A stretch of 64,000 bases of DNA, taken from positions 636,997 through 700,996 of the forward strand of contig JAEBUN010000028.1 in the NCBI GenBank assembly GCA_023014365.1. Reading direction: 5' to 3'. Under the pieces are notes generated by a model. That model saw only the letters and a list, made by a program, of their open reading frames with translations. It had not been told where the DNA came from and searched no databases. Shown piece after piece: positions 44,404-56,399 of the stretch. This DNA is from Lepiota brunneoincarnata. Taxonomy: Eukaryota; Basidiomycota; Agaricomycetes; Agaricales; Agaricaceae. A program made the position numbers and the translations under genes. The number at the start of each line of letters is the position of its first letter. The stretch's first letter is position 1.

Positions 44404-45639
44404 ATGAATATGGCCAGCACCAAGAAGACAATTGCCAGTGCCCCCAAGAAGCCCATTAGGAAGACAACCAGTGGCACAGGTAGGAGACCCAATCCTCAGC
44501 TGCCATCTCCACAGGCACCCACCCCCACAACTCCATCCTATGAAACAAATACCCTGCTATGGGTCACTGCTGCTGCAAAAGTTACAAACAGCTCCACAGG
44601 GAAGACAACCTCTGGCTTATCAAAAGAGAACAGGGCACCCGCATTGCTTCAAGCACAGACCAAAACCCCGAACGATACTGTCCTGACTGCTCTACTCACC
44701 AAGGTTGCAAAACAAGAAGGCAAGATATTATTTTCTGGGTACTATCTATGCAACTGACATCATTCAGCAGAGATTGATAAGCTGAAGAAAACCACTGCCT
44801 TGAAGGCCAAGGGCAACAACATAAAAGAGATCCCCTGCCCCCATGGCACCATTGCAGGCCTTCAGGGCAAAATGGGCTTGGAAAACAACTGGCCACTTTA
44901 CATGCACTGCCAGGTAAGTTCTGCTTCATTTTACTTTCAATGCTAATGTCTGCCATAGGCACTTGTTAAACATGCCCTGGAGCATGCAGATATATGACGC
45001 AACATTGATTGGAGGTGCCAAGACCCAGTTGTCTTGGCCAAGATTGCCAATATTGTATGTTTATTCTTAACTAGTCATAATTGCTAACCACATACACCAA
45101 CTATGTACATCACACAGGTGCACACTCAACATGAACAGCTTTGGTGTTATGAAGGAAACTGGGCCACCATCAATATCATAAGGATGGCACTCAAAAATAA
45201 AAGGACCGGTACTTGAAGAACCCTTTGTGCTTTGAAGAGCACCAGCAAGGATCAAAATGATGAGATTGGAGATGCTTTTGAGCAGGAAGGGCACAATGCA
45301 GAGTACATCAGTAGTGATAAGGGTGCAGATGAAGTGGGAGCAGGTAGCGATGGGGGAGTCAGTGGTGATGATAGGGAAGAGGGGGGTAGTGATGACAAGG
45401 AAGAGACAGGGCTTGACAAGGAGGAAGGGATAGGGCTTGACAAGGAGGAAGGGACAGGTTATGATGAGGAGGAAGAGACAAGTTGTGATGAGGAGGAAGA
45501 GATAGGTTGTGACGAGGAAGAGACAGGTTATGATGAGGAGGAACCTGAGGACGATGATGAGGACACTGGTGTTTTGGTGGGGGTAAAGAGAAAAGCAAAG
45601 CAGAGTGCTGGAAAGATGAAGAGGCTAAGGAGAAAATAG
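44404..45639 (+). CDS. Unidentified protein with basic N-terminus and acidic tail
   Basis: The ATG at 44404 starts a Lys/Ser/Thr/Pro-rich region (MNMASTKKTIASAPKKPIRK). A middle region near 44770-45200 reads KKTTALKAKGNNIKEIPCPH, GLQGKMGLENNWPLYMHCQ, and after a GTAAGT intron ALVKHALEHAD. The last exon (45232-45639) is almost only Asp and Glu with Lys/Arg at the end. One stop interrupts near 44997 (TGA at an Arg-like position). The layout resembles unnamed multi-copy agaricomycete proteins. Function unknown. Confidence 0.4.
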
Positions 45640-46862
45640 TGTAGGAAGGTTGATGAGTTCAAGAGGGGGGGAGAGTGTCTTTGAGTTGGACTAGGGGAGG
45701 AAAGAGATTGTGACGAGTATTCAAGATACAAGGATATATTTTCACTGGAGAATGAATCCCCCAAACTTCTATATTAAATATGGTAGAGAAAGTGGTCCTA
45801 CATTACTTGTTGGCTAGAGAAGACAATGAATGCACAAAAGGGAGTGAAACTATATAACTATGAGAGGATGTATAGGTGAAACAAATGTAATGGAGGTAGA
45901 TTTTTGTGGGATGGGAACACAGAGAAAAACTTACAAGTATGTTATGAAGAAATTTTACATACATTTTTATGGGGACTTGTCTGAAGACTGAAGGTATGAA
46001 CAATCCAGGGTCATCATTCCGTTCCATTGTTTGTCATCCATGTCCAACATTTGTCATCTCCATACCATTTCCACATGTAGCCAGGAGGCTACTCCCACAA
46101 TAGTGAAGGTTGGGAAACAGAGGGAGGGAGAGATGGGATCAATGAATCTAGGTAAGAGGAAGAGCTGTACTTCACTACCCTATAATACATCTTTCTAGCT
46201 AGCTAGCCGTCATCTGCCCTCTGCAACAGTACAGTTATATTGTTGCTTATCACTGCAGTAATGGTTATCAATCACAACTATTTTTGACATTCATACCTGA
46301 GGGGGCTGACCACCTGAACACTCAATTCCTGCAGCTTTCATAGTTGAGAATAACAACTGAGATTGTTGTCTCTTCTACTGACTAATTGCCATGATTTACC
46401 CCAGAACAAAGGTCGTGATTTCCTTCGGAATAAGGGTAGAATTTTCTTCAGTTTCCTTCTGAACAAAGGTTGTAAATCTTTAATAATTCGAAGCAAATTA
46501 CGACCCCTCACAACCTTAAATGAAGCAACATTCCTCCATTAAGTGTGATAATTAAGTGTACTAGGATGTGTAAATTGCTACATTATCAATGAATATTTGC
46601 AACACTAATATTTCCATATATGGTGGGAATTGACCACCCCTTATGTCAGAATCAGGGGTTGTTTTTTACGACCCCCTGGGTCTTACAGTGTAAGACAGGA
46701 CCAAGTCTGTATAGACATCCTGTGTTGATGCTGTGCTACTCAAGAGAGAACCCCTAACCTGGGTAACAGATAGAGCATGAGAATGATTGCATATAAGAGC
46801 AGCTTTTTGCAAAAAAGAACTGTGCTCCTTGTGGTGGGCAGACAGAAGGAGGTGCATGCCAT
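45640..46862. other. No gene recognised
   Basis: AT-rich and without supported ORFs. Nothing else stands out. Confidence 0.5.
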
Positions 46863-47550
46863 ATGACAGCTGAAGAGACAATGATGGCATTGGCATGGAG
46901 AGACTTCACTGATTTAATGGAAGAAGTCTATAAGGAAGCATCAGTGAAGTTTAAAGAACAAAAAGGGAAAATCAAGGCCTATAAAAAGATATTGAGGGAG
47001 GAACAGGACCATATTGAACAAAAGAGAAAGGCAGCTGAAAAAGCTGCAGAGCATGCTGCACAGAAAGCAGTAAGAGACACTGAGAAGCAAGAGGAGGCAG
47101 AGGCTAAGAGGTTGAAGAAAGCTGCAGAGACTGAGGAAAGGAAACAGAGGAGGGAGGCTGAGGCTGAAGAAAAGAAACAGAAGAAAGCTGAGGAGAGGAG
47201 GCAAAAGAATATTATTGAGGACATGATGAAGCAATTGAAAGCAGCAGAGAAGGCAGCAGAGAAGGGTACTAAAAAGAGGAGGAGGCCAGCAAAGCCAAAA
47301 AAAATCAGCATTCAAAGATATTTGGGAGGAAGAAGACTCACTTTCAGATATCCTGGACTTCCCTGGCCCTAGTAACCCCCTTGATCACTGTTTCCCATCC
47401 CCCCAAGCTGACACCCATCCAGTGTCCCAGCAGGCCACTCAGGCTGAAGCACCTGGAAATAGCACTGAAATGAGACAAGAGAAGGCTGCTAATGTGGCAA
47501 ATTGCAGCCACATAATAATCCAGGAGCCTGTTTGTCATCAGAGCCAATGA
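46863..47550 (+). CDS. Unidentified Ala/Glu/Lys-rich coiled-coil protein, probably frameshifted
   Basis: The ATG at 46863 opens a protein made almost entirely of predicted coiled coil, about residues 20-140 (EKAAEHAAQKAVRDTEKQEE and similar). At a run of eight A (about 47299-47306) the likely frame changes, because the next frame continues as AFKDIWEEEDSLSDILDFPG and stays open to about 47548. A one-base indel in the A run, biological or technical, would explain this. No family or function recognised. Confidence 0.45.
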
Positions 47551-47754
47551 TTGGCAGGCAAATAACCAAGTAGGGTCTAAGTTGCAATATTTGCTCAGTA
47601 TTTGTTCACCATATCTTGTTTCTCTGTCATCAGGTCACAGGACCCCTTTTTAGATTGATTGTTTTGAAATATTCACTACACCCCCAACTCACATGTAAAA
47701 ATTACAGAACTTCACTAACATATAGAACAGAACCCACTACATGCAACAGAAGTA

Positions 47755-48999
47755 CAGTAGGGTAGCAAAAGTTTTGCAAAAATTTGTCACATGACCTCAT
47801 TTAACAACAAATGAAAAAAATTCCCATTAATCAACAACTATATCTTACATGCCAAAAATAGCTGGAAAGAAGAATACTGTCTCTGAACTATGCTCCCTGA
47901 TATGTACAAAGCATCAGGGATGTATTCCTGCTTGTGAAATTACTGATTACTTCAGAGTCAATATTTCCACCATCTAGTGGGTTATCCATAGGCACAAGGA
48001 GCAGGATCATTATGAGGATGCCCCTAGGTCTGGGAGACCTTCCTTATTGAATGACAGGGCAATGTAACACATCAAAATTGTGCTGGAGAGAAATAGACCC
48101 CAAACTCCCTACAAGATCACCCACTCAAGAAACACTTCCTTTGACTCCCCTACTCATCCCCTTACTATCTGGTATACTATTAGGTATTAATTGGGTCTTA
48201 GTAAATACATTTTTGCAAAGAAACTATTTCTTAAGCCCTCCCATGTCAAAGCCAGGATGGTATGAGCAAGAGAACATTGGGGGTGGATAGAGGAGGACTG
48301 GAGACATGTAATCCAGACAGATGAGGCTTCTGTGGAGATTGGATTGGGTTCAAAGATGGTTTGGGTATGGAGGAGACCTGGTGAGAGGTACATGGAAAGG
48401 TGTTTTACCCCTACTTTCAAGTCTGGAAGACAGAGTCTTATGAAATGGGGGTATATAGCACACAAAAAACTCATTCCACTGGTTTATATATCCAAGGATA
48501 CAAGGACTGATGCAAATTATGTTAGCCTAGTCCTTAGTGGACCATTGTAGGATTTTTATGGGAATTTATTGGAGGAGAGGGAGTAGGTAGCAGTGATGGA
48601 AGATGGAGCTCTAATTTACCATGCAAAGGTCACCCAACAACTCTGCAATTCCCACCTCCCCAATCAACTTCTATGTCCAGTTCAGTCACCAGATGTTGAT
48701 CCATTGAATATGTATGGAAATGCATCAAAGTCAGAATAAATGACTGACCAGAAATCCCCAAACACCTTGACAAACTTTGGGAGGCATTTTAGGATGATTG
48801 GACAATGATTAATTTAAATTATATTAATGACCTGGTCAAGTGCATGCCCAATTGTGCTCAGGAAGTTTATGAGGTTAAGGGCCACCATCCAAAATATTAA
48901 CATAATTTTAGATGCAGTTGTAGTAGTGTAGTGAATATTTTTAATGATTAATGCATTGTTTGTCTTTGTTGTTTTTGCAAAACTTTTGTTACCCTACTG
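47755..48999 (+). mobile_element. Tc1/mariner-like element A, degraded
   Basis: Terminal inverted repeats CAGTAGGGTAGCAAAAGTTT and its reverse (AAACTTTTGTTACCCTACTG), flanked by TA at 47753 and 49000. The plus-strand transposase is scattered over several frames (QTDEASVEIG, VWVWRRPGERY, SPDVDPLNMY) with many stops. It shares its right TA with element Tc1-B. Confidence 0.8.
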
Positions 49000-49186
49000 T
49001 ACAGTAGCTGCCAAAACCTTTCCAATATTCTCCAAGTCTCAGCTACTTCTTAAATAGCTCTAGATATACCCCTATATCTTACCTACTAATTGATCTAGTA
49101 ATAATTACATAATATTCTATATTTGGAATTCAATGAATTAAACAATATTTATCATACATTGGCAAGGTTTTGGAACTCTTGATATA

Positions 49187-50752
49187 CAGTAAGGGACAAA
49201 AACCTTCCAATGATTTTTATACTTCAATAAATATGTTAATAACTGCCCACCTACAAAAGATGAAACCTTCATATTTTAATTGGGAGTACTTATATAACTC
49301 ATATATCATCCTGCCAAATATCATTATGTCATATGCCATTTTGGGAAGTCAGTGAATTAAACAATCATTTAAGGTTATTGGAAGGGTTTTGTCTATCTCT
49401 AAGAAATTACCAATAATTACACTTTTAGTACTTTGTATAACCTCCCCTGGCATCCAAGACAGCCTGAACCCTATCAGGCATACTCTCTATCAGATTCTGA
49501 TACACTTCTACTAGAATCTGTTCCATCTCCTGAGGTAGAGTATTATACTCCCCTAACTTGATTTTAAGGTGAATCCATAGATGTTCAATTTGATTGAGGT
49601 CTGGAGATTGTGGGGGCCATACCATAACCTCCATTTCAGCTGCTTTGAACCATTTTTGAGCCTTGATGCACCTATATTTAGGATTATTATCTTGTTGAAA
49701 GACAATATCCTCCACTCTTTGTCATACCACTCCAGGCTTCCCTCAAGTTCATCCTCCAAAATGGTGACAAATAGATCACCATCCATCTTACCATTAATCT
49801 TGGCTGCCAACCCTGGACCCTCCCACAGCATACAGCCCCATACCATGATAGAACCTCCTCCAAACTTTGTGGTTCCCTGCACCAGCCTATCACTAAGCCT
49901 CTCCCCTGCTCTTTTCCAGACCCAAACCCTGCCATCTGACCCTAAGCAATTGATTTTGGTCTCATCTGACCAAACCACCCTCTTCCAGTCTTCCAGAGTC
50001 CAGTCTGCATGTGCCTCTGCCCACTCCAGTCTTTTCCTCTTGTGTATAACAGAGCCTTTAGGCCTCTTCTGCTTGACTACAGCCTTCATTCCAGCTTTTT
50101 TGAGTGCTCTGCAAACCATTTTGGAGGATAGAGGTTGGTTAATGATGGTATGAAGGGTTCTGGTGATTTGGGAGGTATTTTAAGCCTTGTAGGATGTGAT
50201 AAGATAGGTAGCATATTTGATATTGCCAACAGAAAGCTTGGTTGGGTGGCCACCAAGTGACTTTGAAAGTGCTGAACAATGTTTGGAGTGAAGACAAGAT
50301 ATAGTGCTGAGGCCAAGACCAGTGGTAGAAGCAATATGGGTAGCAGAGTGGCCTTTATCCAAAAGGGAAAGAATATGGTTGCATTGAGTCATAGAAAGAG
50401 ATCACATATTAGCAAAATGAAGTTGGGGGGGTGGTGTGAGCCAGGGGAGTGAGCAGCTATATTTATACATTATTCCAACCAGTCACATGACATTTATTTG
50501 CACTTATTTGGCTGTAATAAACAAAATTGTGTAATTAGAGTAGAGATGGACAAAACCCTTCCAATGACCTTAAATGATTGTTTAATTCACTGACTTCCCA
50601 AAATAGCATATGACATAATGATATTTGGCAGGATGATATATGAGTTATATAGGTACTCCCAATTAAAATATGAAGATTTCATCTTTAGTAGGTAGGTAGT
50701 TATTAACATATTTGTTGAAGTATAAAAATCATTGGAAGGGTTTTGTCCCCTG
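49187..50752 (-). mobile_element. Tc1-like element Tc1-C nested in Tc1-B
   Basis: Left end CAGTAAGGGACAAAAACCTT. The right end is its inverse with three bases missing (TTTTGTCCCCTG). TA duplicates are at 49185 and 50753. The terminal repeats are about 210 bp and carry an outer and an inner ACAAAACCTTCCAATGA-like motif in opposite orientations. The transposase is on the minus strand. Confidence 0.87.
49425..50392 (-). pseudogene. Tc1-type DD34E transposase of Tc1-C
   Basis: Cut-and-paste transposase. It has an N-terminal helix-turn-helix (ILSLLDKGHSATHIASTTGL, 50392-50180) and the first catalytic Asp in VVWSDETKINCLGSDGR. The second Asp in FQQDNNPKY and the Glu in QIEHLW are 34 residues apart (DD34E). 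The frame is broken by a TAA near 50180 and a frame change near 49710. Otherwise it is well preserved and recently active compared with element A. Confidence 0.85.
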
Positions 50753-50881
50753 TATAATCACATATTGCATTTAATGTAATCAAATAAATGCAAATAAAAT
50801 CATGTGACCCTATAGGATAATGTATATATATAGGTGCTTACTTCCTATACTTAACCCAACTCCCCAATCTACTATACTCTA

Positions 50882-52567
50882 CCATGAGGTGACTTTCTAC
50901 TACCCAGATCAATCACATTCTCTCTCTCTCTCTTGGACAAGGGAATTTCTGCTGTCCAAATCTCTTCTACTATGGGTCTAGGCCTTAGTACTATATCCAG
51001 ACTTTGCTCCAAACATTGATAAATACTCTCCAAGTCTGTTGGTGGTTGTCCATCCAAGCTTTCCTCATGATACCCACTATACTATCAAACTCATCACCTC
51101 CCAAAAGGCTGATAATGCTGTTCAGATTACCAAATCACTCCAACACATGACCCAGCAATCTCTTTCTACCAATACCATTCACAGGGCACTCAAAAGAGCT
51201 GGAATGAAAGCTGTAGTCAAAGTGAAATGACCTTTTCTCAGCTTGGGTCACCAGCAGAAGAGGATAGAATGGGCTGAGGCACATGTCAACTGGATATTGG
51301 AAGACTGGAAGAGGGTAGTTTGGTCAGATTAAACCAAAATCAATTGTTTGGGATCAGATGGAAGGTATTGGATTTGGAAAAGAGGGTCAGAGAAGCTGAA
51401 AAGTGGGCTGGTAGATGGAACTAGGAAGTTTGGAGGAGGTTCTACCATGGTCTGGGGCTGCATGTTATGGGAAGGAGGGGGATTCCCATGCAGAATTGAG
51501 GGGAAGATGGATACTAACCTTTATACCAGCATTTTGAAGGATGAACTACAGGAAAGCCTTAGGTAGTACAAGAAGAAGGTGGGAGATATTGTCTTCCAAC
51601 AAGACAATGATCCCAAGTACAAGAGCCAAATAGCTACAAAGTGGTTTAAAAGGGTTAAAATGAAGGTTATGGTATGGCCCCCACAGTCTCCTGACCTCAA
51701 TCCTATTGAACACCTATAGATTTATATTCAAAGGAGGTTGGAGGAGTATGATATTCCTCCTGGAGGAATATTGGAGTTGTGGGAGAGGACAGAGGTGGAG
51801 TGGAATAAGATTCCACTGTTAGAGCCGGTGCGGGTCGGGACCGAAGCGGAGGGTCGGGGTGGTATCCTTGGTATAAGGTAACCGGGGGACAGGGCCAAGT
51901 CAGTACGTAGACTTCGGGACCGAGGCGGAGTACGTCGGGCGGGGGGTTGGACTTGCAGCCTCAGCTTATGTGCTGTGCCCTCCTACTGTCCTAGTCCGTA
52001 TTTCAGGAAGTCGGAGCCGAAGCGGAGCGAGGCAGAAGAGAGGAGAGGATATGGAACAGGGAGCTGGTCCGCTGCTCGATTCGATTATCAGACTGAGGAG
52101 TACAAGCCAAGTACCTACGGTATATATACTACTGGCCTTACGAACTATGACTCGTACTGACTACGTGCGGAGCGAAGCGGAGACCGATCTAGTTACAAAC
52201 GGATTACGAATGGATTACGAATGGAATGGAAACGGGTACAGGTATGGAGACTAATAACGTATCTTGACTACGGACGGGAAATGGAGACGGGGGTATGAGA
52301 CACCGAGGGTCAGGTGACCACGGCACGTGTGGAGGTGGTCGTGTGATCGGGGCAGTGGGTTGCGGTCGGAGCAGGTCGGGGCCGAGTCGGAGGGCAGAGG
52401 GTTGTTGTGTGGAACACACGTGGAGTCGAGAAGCCGAAGTTTAAATGATTAGACTCTGAGTTGGCATGGATATGACATCCACCTTCAGTGTGTCAGAATT
52501 TGATTGAAAGTATGCCTGGAAGGGTTCAAGCTATTTTGGAGGCTAGGAAAGGCTATACCAAGTACTA
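50882..52567 (+). pseudogene. Tc1-type transposase of Tc1-B, broken by a solo LTR
   Basis: Helix-turn-helix (SAVQISSTMGLGLSTISRLC), then ALKRAGMKAVVKVK and VVWSD-stop-TKINCLGSDG. FQQDNDPKY and NPIEHL are again spaced 34 residues between Asp and Glu. It has several stops. The C-terminal segment continues after the LTR (NLIESMPGRVQAI, ending at 52567). It is similar to Tc1-C along the whole length but clearly more decayed. Confidence 0.85.
51817..52477 (-). mobile_element. Young solo LTR in Tc1-B
   Basis: 661 bp, same subfamily as the solo LTR at 37798, CpG-rich. Perfect TCCAC duplication (51812-51816 and 52478-52482). Confidence 0.93.
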
Positions 52568-53113
52568 AATACCCATAATTGTATATTTTGTTTAATGAGT
52601 TCCAAAACCTTTCCAATGCACTATAAATATTGTTTAATTCATTGACTTCCAAATATAGAATATTATGTAATTATTACTAGATCAATTAGTATATAAGATA
52701 TAGGGGTATATATGTTTAAAATATGAGGTCTCTAGCTTTGTTATATCTAGAGCTATTCTAGGAATAGTTGAGACCTGGAGAACATTGGAAAGGTTTTGGC
52801 AGCTACTGTATTCTGTGGTTGATACTTGTCTTAGATTCCTTGCAGGAAGGGATAAACCCTTAGGTGTCACATTACCGTATGAGGCACAGTATACTGGACT
52901 GTTTAATAATTTCTCTAAATTTTATAAACAAATAATCCCAGGATTTATGATAAATGACACAGCAATTTATTGTCCTTTTGTTGATGCATTGACCCGAGCG
53001 TGAGAGAATTCACGTGAGTCGTGACGGGCGATATCGAGAGCTTACAGAACATACCTCCAAAAATTCTTCTCTGGTCATCGCTCTGTAATCACTAAGCGAA
53101 CGTAAAGCAGCAA

Positions 53114-54933
53114 ATGGGTATTTGCCTTCCTCAACTTCTCTCGTTGTATCTGAACCTTCCGTGTCATAGCGCCCAAAAAAGCTAAGAAAATCGCTCTCAG
53201 CGAGTTCCTTGGGGACACCGGTATGTTTCCAGGGACTTATCCTACTTCCCGCCCACTAAAACGCTGTCTGCAGCTTTGGGGTCATGGGCCGATGAAATGG
53301 ACGCTTTGCCGAGTGCTCGTATGTTATATCTGCTTTAAGCTCCTCCGCGCTTATGCTCTGCCTTCAGCTGCTCCGAAGGAGAATAATGAACCTATGCCTC
53401 GACGGGATGATTTTCTGGCTTCCAGATGTAAGGTGTTCCCTGCTGGTTAATTCATGGGTTCTAAGTACACTCTACAGCTGATCGACTGCCACCAGTTCGG
53501 GATGATGTACCGTTGCCCACTCAGCCCCCCTACACTGCCTTTGTTGGAAATCTCGCCTTTGATTTAGTAGAGAGCGATCTCGAACGGTTCTTTCAAAACA
53601 TCAAGGTACACGGCTGATTTTGTTGCTAAAATCACCCACGGTCTTACCCCACGCAATAGACCGCCAAGATCATCAAGGACCGAGACGACAAGCCAAAAGG
53701 ATTCGGTTATGTCGAGTTTGAGGATCTTGACGGATTAAAGATGGCTCTTACAAGCAATGGCCAGGTACGGATATTAACCTCACTCGATTGCTCTTGATTC
53801 CATACTCCTCACTTCCAGGTTCTCTCTGGCCGTACCCTTCGCGTCAGTGTGGCCGAGCCTCGTGAGCTAAATGGTTCCTCAATTACCACAGATCGCTCAT
53901 TTCTTACTCTTAAGCCAAGGAGAGAACCTTTACCCACCCGGTCTCTGAAGACAATTCTAAATTTGACAGTCCATGGCGAAGGGAGGGACCACTCCCAGAT
54001 CTACCTCATTCTCGAGACTCTTCGCGCCGTAAACTTGAGGGAGCCCCTGAAAAGTTGCCGAGTGTTTCAGAAACTGCAGGTGATTGGCGGTCCAACCGGC
54101 CTCAAAGACCCCCCGAGCCAGAGCCATCCTTTAAACGCAAAGGATCCGGAGACGGCTCTGCTGCGGATAAAGAGGATGCCTGGACAATTGGCGGGAAATT
54201 TAAGCCGTCTTCTACGGGGGAAGAAGGGTCAGGTAGTAGGTTTGGCGGCGGCATACGCGGGAAAGTTGAGGTGACGCCTTCTCCTGCTGACGACGGCCTC
54301 TGGCGGAGTAGTGCTCGGTCAAGAGGCACCCGCGGCAACGTCTCTCGTGAGTCGCAAAGCCTATGCACGGAAATTTCATTCTTAGTACCTGGATATCTTA
54401 GCAAATGATTCCACACCACCCACACCTCAAATGGGTCGTCGTAAATTAGACCTCCTTCCTCGTTCCGCTAACGCTTCGGCCTCTCCTAGCCCTCTGTCTT
54501 CACCAAAAATGGGTCCAACTCCTCCCACATTATCCCGTTCAAATCCATTTGGGGCCGCCAAGTGTGTATGTTATTGTATCACATGTCCAAAATCTAATCC
54601 ACATTATCTAGGCCTGTGGACGTGTCCGCAAGAGAAAGAGAAGTCACCGAACGTCTTGAGAAGGACCGTTCCTCCATGTCAAGAACCAACTCCCGAACGG
54701 GATCTGAACGCCCCCCCGCTCGCCCACGAACTCCCCCACCCTCAGCCGCTTCTGGAACCGCTGTCCCATCTCCCCGAGTTCCTTCCCGAACACTGGCTCC
54801 CAACGTGAGACCAACGTTGAGCTTCGCAAACGTTGCTGCCAACAAGGAGAATATTACAGGAAACAACGCCGAGAGTGGGTTGCAGGCTTCCGATAAGATC
54901 GAGAAAGAGTCGGAAAAAGCAAGTGATGCTTAA
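53114..54933 (+). CDS. Translation initiation factor eIF4B (RRM protein)
   Basis: Stimulates eIF4A and ribosome recruitment in the cytosol. The ten-exon model (53114-53117, 53170-53220, 53274-53318, 53368-53427, 53478-53605, 53660-53764, 53819-53861, 53915-54346, 54402-54561, 54612-54933) totals 1350 nt and encodes 449 residues. The start is ATGG followed at once by an intron, giving MAPKKAKK. Then come GSWADEMDALPSAP and an RRM with RNP2 AFVGNLAF and RNP1 KGFGYVEF. A Pro/Arg/Ser-rich tail (DWRSNRPQRPPEPEP, VRPTLSFANVAANKEN) follows. All exons join in frame. CpG and GC content are normal, in contrast to the island to the left. It corresponds to yeast TIF3. Confidence 0.9.
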
Positions 54934-55003
54934 TTGTAGTCATGACTTCTATGATATGGTTTCGTTTATAAGTGACTGCTCAAAGCTTGATGGCGTTCAA
55001 GCT

Positions 55004-56211
55004 TTAAGATCTATTGTGCTGGCTCTCTGGATCTACATATTTCATGCGTCCCCTTCCTGTTTGTACATCAGTAACTGGGATGAGCGAATAATGGTTGGCA
55101 CACCTTTGTAACGAATTCCATTTTGTGAAGACTCTGCTGCATATGTTTCCTTGATGTGTACTAGGACCCTTTTCCTCTCGGATTCCAACCGTTCAATTTC
55201 TTCTCTTTCTAATCTGGCATCATATTCTTCCCCTGTCTCTCCCTTGACCACAGGTTCCTCATTTTTCTCGTCAAGGCTGGGACTCGACAGGTGGTGGCGG
55301 GGCCTTTTCCCCCAGCGATGGTTGCGATCGTGGGATGATGAACCCGAAGATCGACCCCGACTTCGAGGTTTATAAGGTTTGTGAGAATCTTGCGAATGGC
55401 TATTGTCATCTATGCATGTGTGAGGTGACGCACATACATAACCCAGGAGGCTCACCTGTTTCCTTGCGTTTCTTTAACTCAAGTTCACCACAGTTACTTA
55501 CGACGATGGGGAGGGTTGGTCGATCTTTTTCATCTACTGGGATTTCGGCAAGCCTCTTAACCACTTCGTCATAGCCTCTGATGACCCTCCCGAATACGAC
55601 ATGCTTGCCTGGACATTTACTCAATGAGCACCGTATGCTAAAATCAAGACACAAGGAACCACACCATTAAGATGAGGGCATTCTCGGAGGGTGATGAAAA
55701 ATTGAGATCCACTGGTGTTAGGCCCTTTGTTTGCCATACAAAGAAGGGCGGGAGAGTCCAAGGGCCTCTGCAAATCTTCGTCTGAGAAGGTTCCACCATA
55801 GATGGATTCACCACCAGTACCATTACGCTTGGTGAAATCTATCGGACGCTCGGGAGAGTGGTCCAGCGGCAAAGAACAAACGCGCACCTCCTCCTTGAAT
55901 CATGAAGCCTTTGATCGACCGATGGATAATGCTGTTCTTATAGTAAAGAGGATTCCCGTTTGTCGATATGCCCTTCTCTCCCGTGCATAGGGCGCGAAAA
56001 CTAGTGTCGGACTTGTCAATGCACGAGTACACAGTGGGGACGAGAGCACAGTACTTTTCACATGTTTTTGGAGAGGTGTCATGAAACAGCTCAAAAACTA
56101 CACTGAGCGAAAAGGAATGAGAAGACAGATGGAAAACACAAGAGCAGAGACATACCGCCCATATGGCTCATGGTTTACAGCAAAATCCATAAAAACCCTT
56201 GAACGAACCAT
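55004..56211 (-). CDS. Cyclophilin-type peptidyl-prolyl isomerase with charged RS tail
   Basis: Catalyses cis-trans isomerisation of Xaa-Pro bonds; RS-tailed cyclophilins usually act with splicing complexes. Exons 56211-56156, 56102-56055, 56000-55888, 55838-55665, 55608-55456, 55409-55104 and 55056-55004 total 903 nt (300 residues). Core motifs: [45 protein letters not shown] and GKHVVFGRV. The Trp that binds cyclosporin in CypA is His (ECPHLNG), as in CYP40-like forms. The tail has [16 protein letters not shown], a Glu/Arg helix and a terminal [14 protein letters not shown] motif typical of this group. It is convergent with eIF4B, about 70 bp away. Confidence 0.9.
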
Positions 56212-56399
56212 GATGGAATGAGGCAAGTGACGGTGAGACTGAGAAGAGTCCCACGGGCAACACGCTTTCAGGGACCGGATACAGAGAGCCTCATATGCTA
56301 ATATATCTTCCCCTTCTCAGTCCTTCTTGTCCTTTCAACCCACTTCTCTTTAACTAGTTTTATCATCCTTTAACCGTCGCTCATAATTCGCGTGGTTCT

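Larger units (their letters stand above)
49002..52808 (+). mobile_element. Tc1-like element Tc1-B with two later insertions
   Basis: Inverted ends CAGTAGCTGCCAAAACCTTT and AAAGGTTTTGGCAGCTACTG, with TA at 49000 and 52809. Each end has a second, inward copy of the CCAAAACC-TTCCAAT motif in opposite orientation about 170 bp inside (near 49163 and 52602). Tc1-C (49187-50752) sits in its left terminal repeat and a solo LTR (51817-52477) in its transposase. Confidence 0.85.

Noticed and set aside
46941..47315. Leu/Phe/Cys-rich minus-strand ORFs that look like membrane proteins
   Set aside because: Antisense shadow of the Ala/Glu/Lys-rich coiled-coil frame.
53161..53180. Lost start codon of eIF4B (ATAGCGCCC instead of ATGGCGCCC)
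   Set aside because: CATAG is the acceptor of an intron that begins after ATGG at 53117; spliced, the protein starts MAPKKAKK.
55042..55103. Cyclophilin ending in [20 protein letters not shown]
   Set aside because: This reads through an intron; splicing at 55103/55057 gives the conserved [11 protein letters not shown] ending and keeps the frame.
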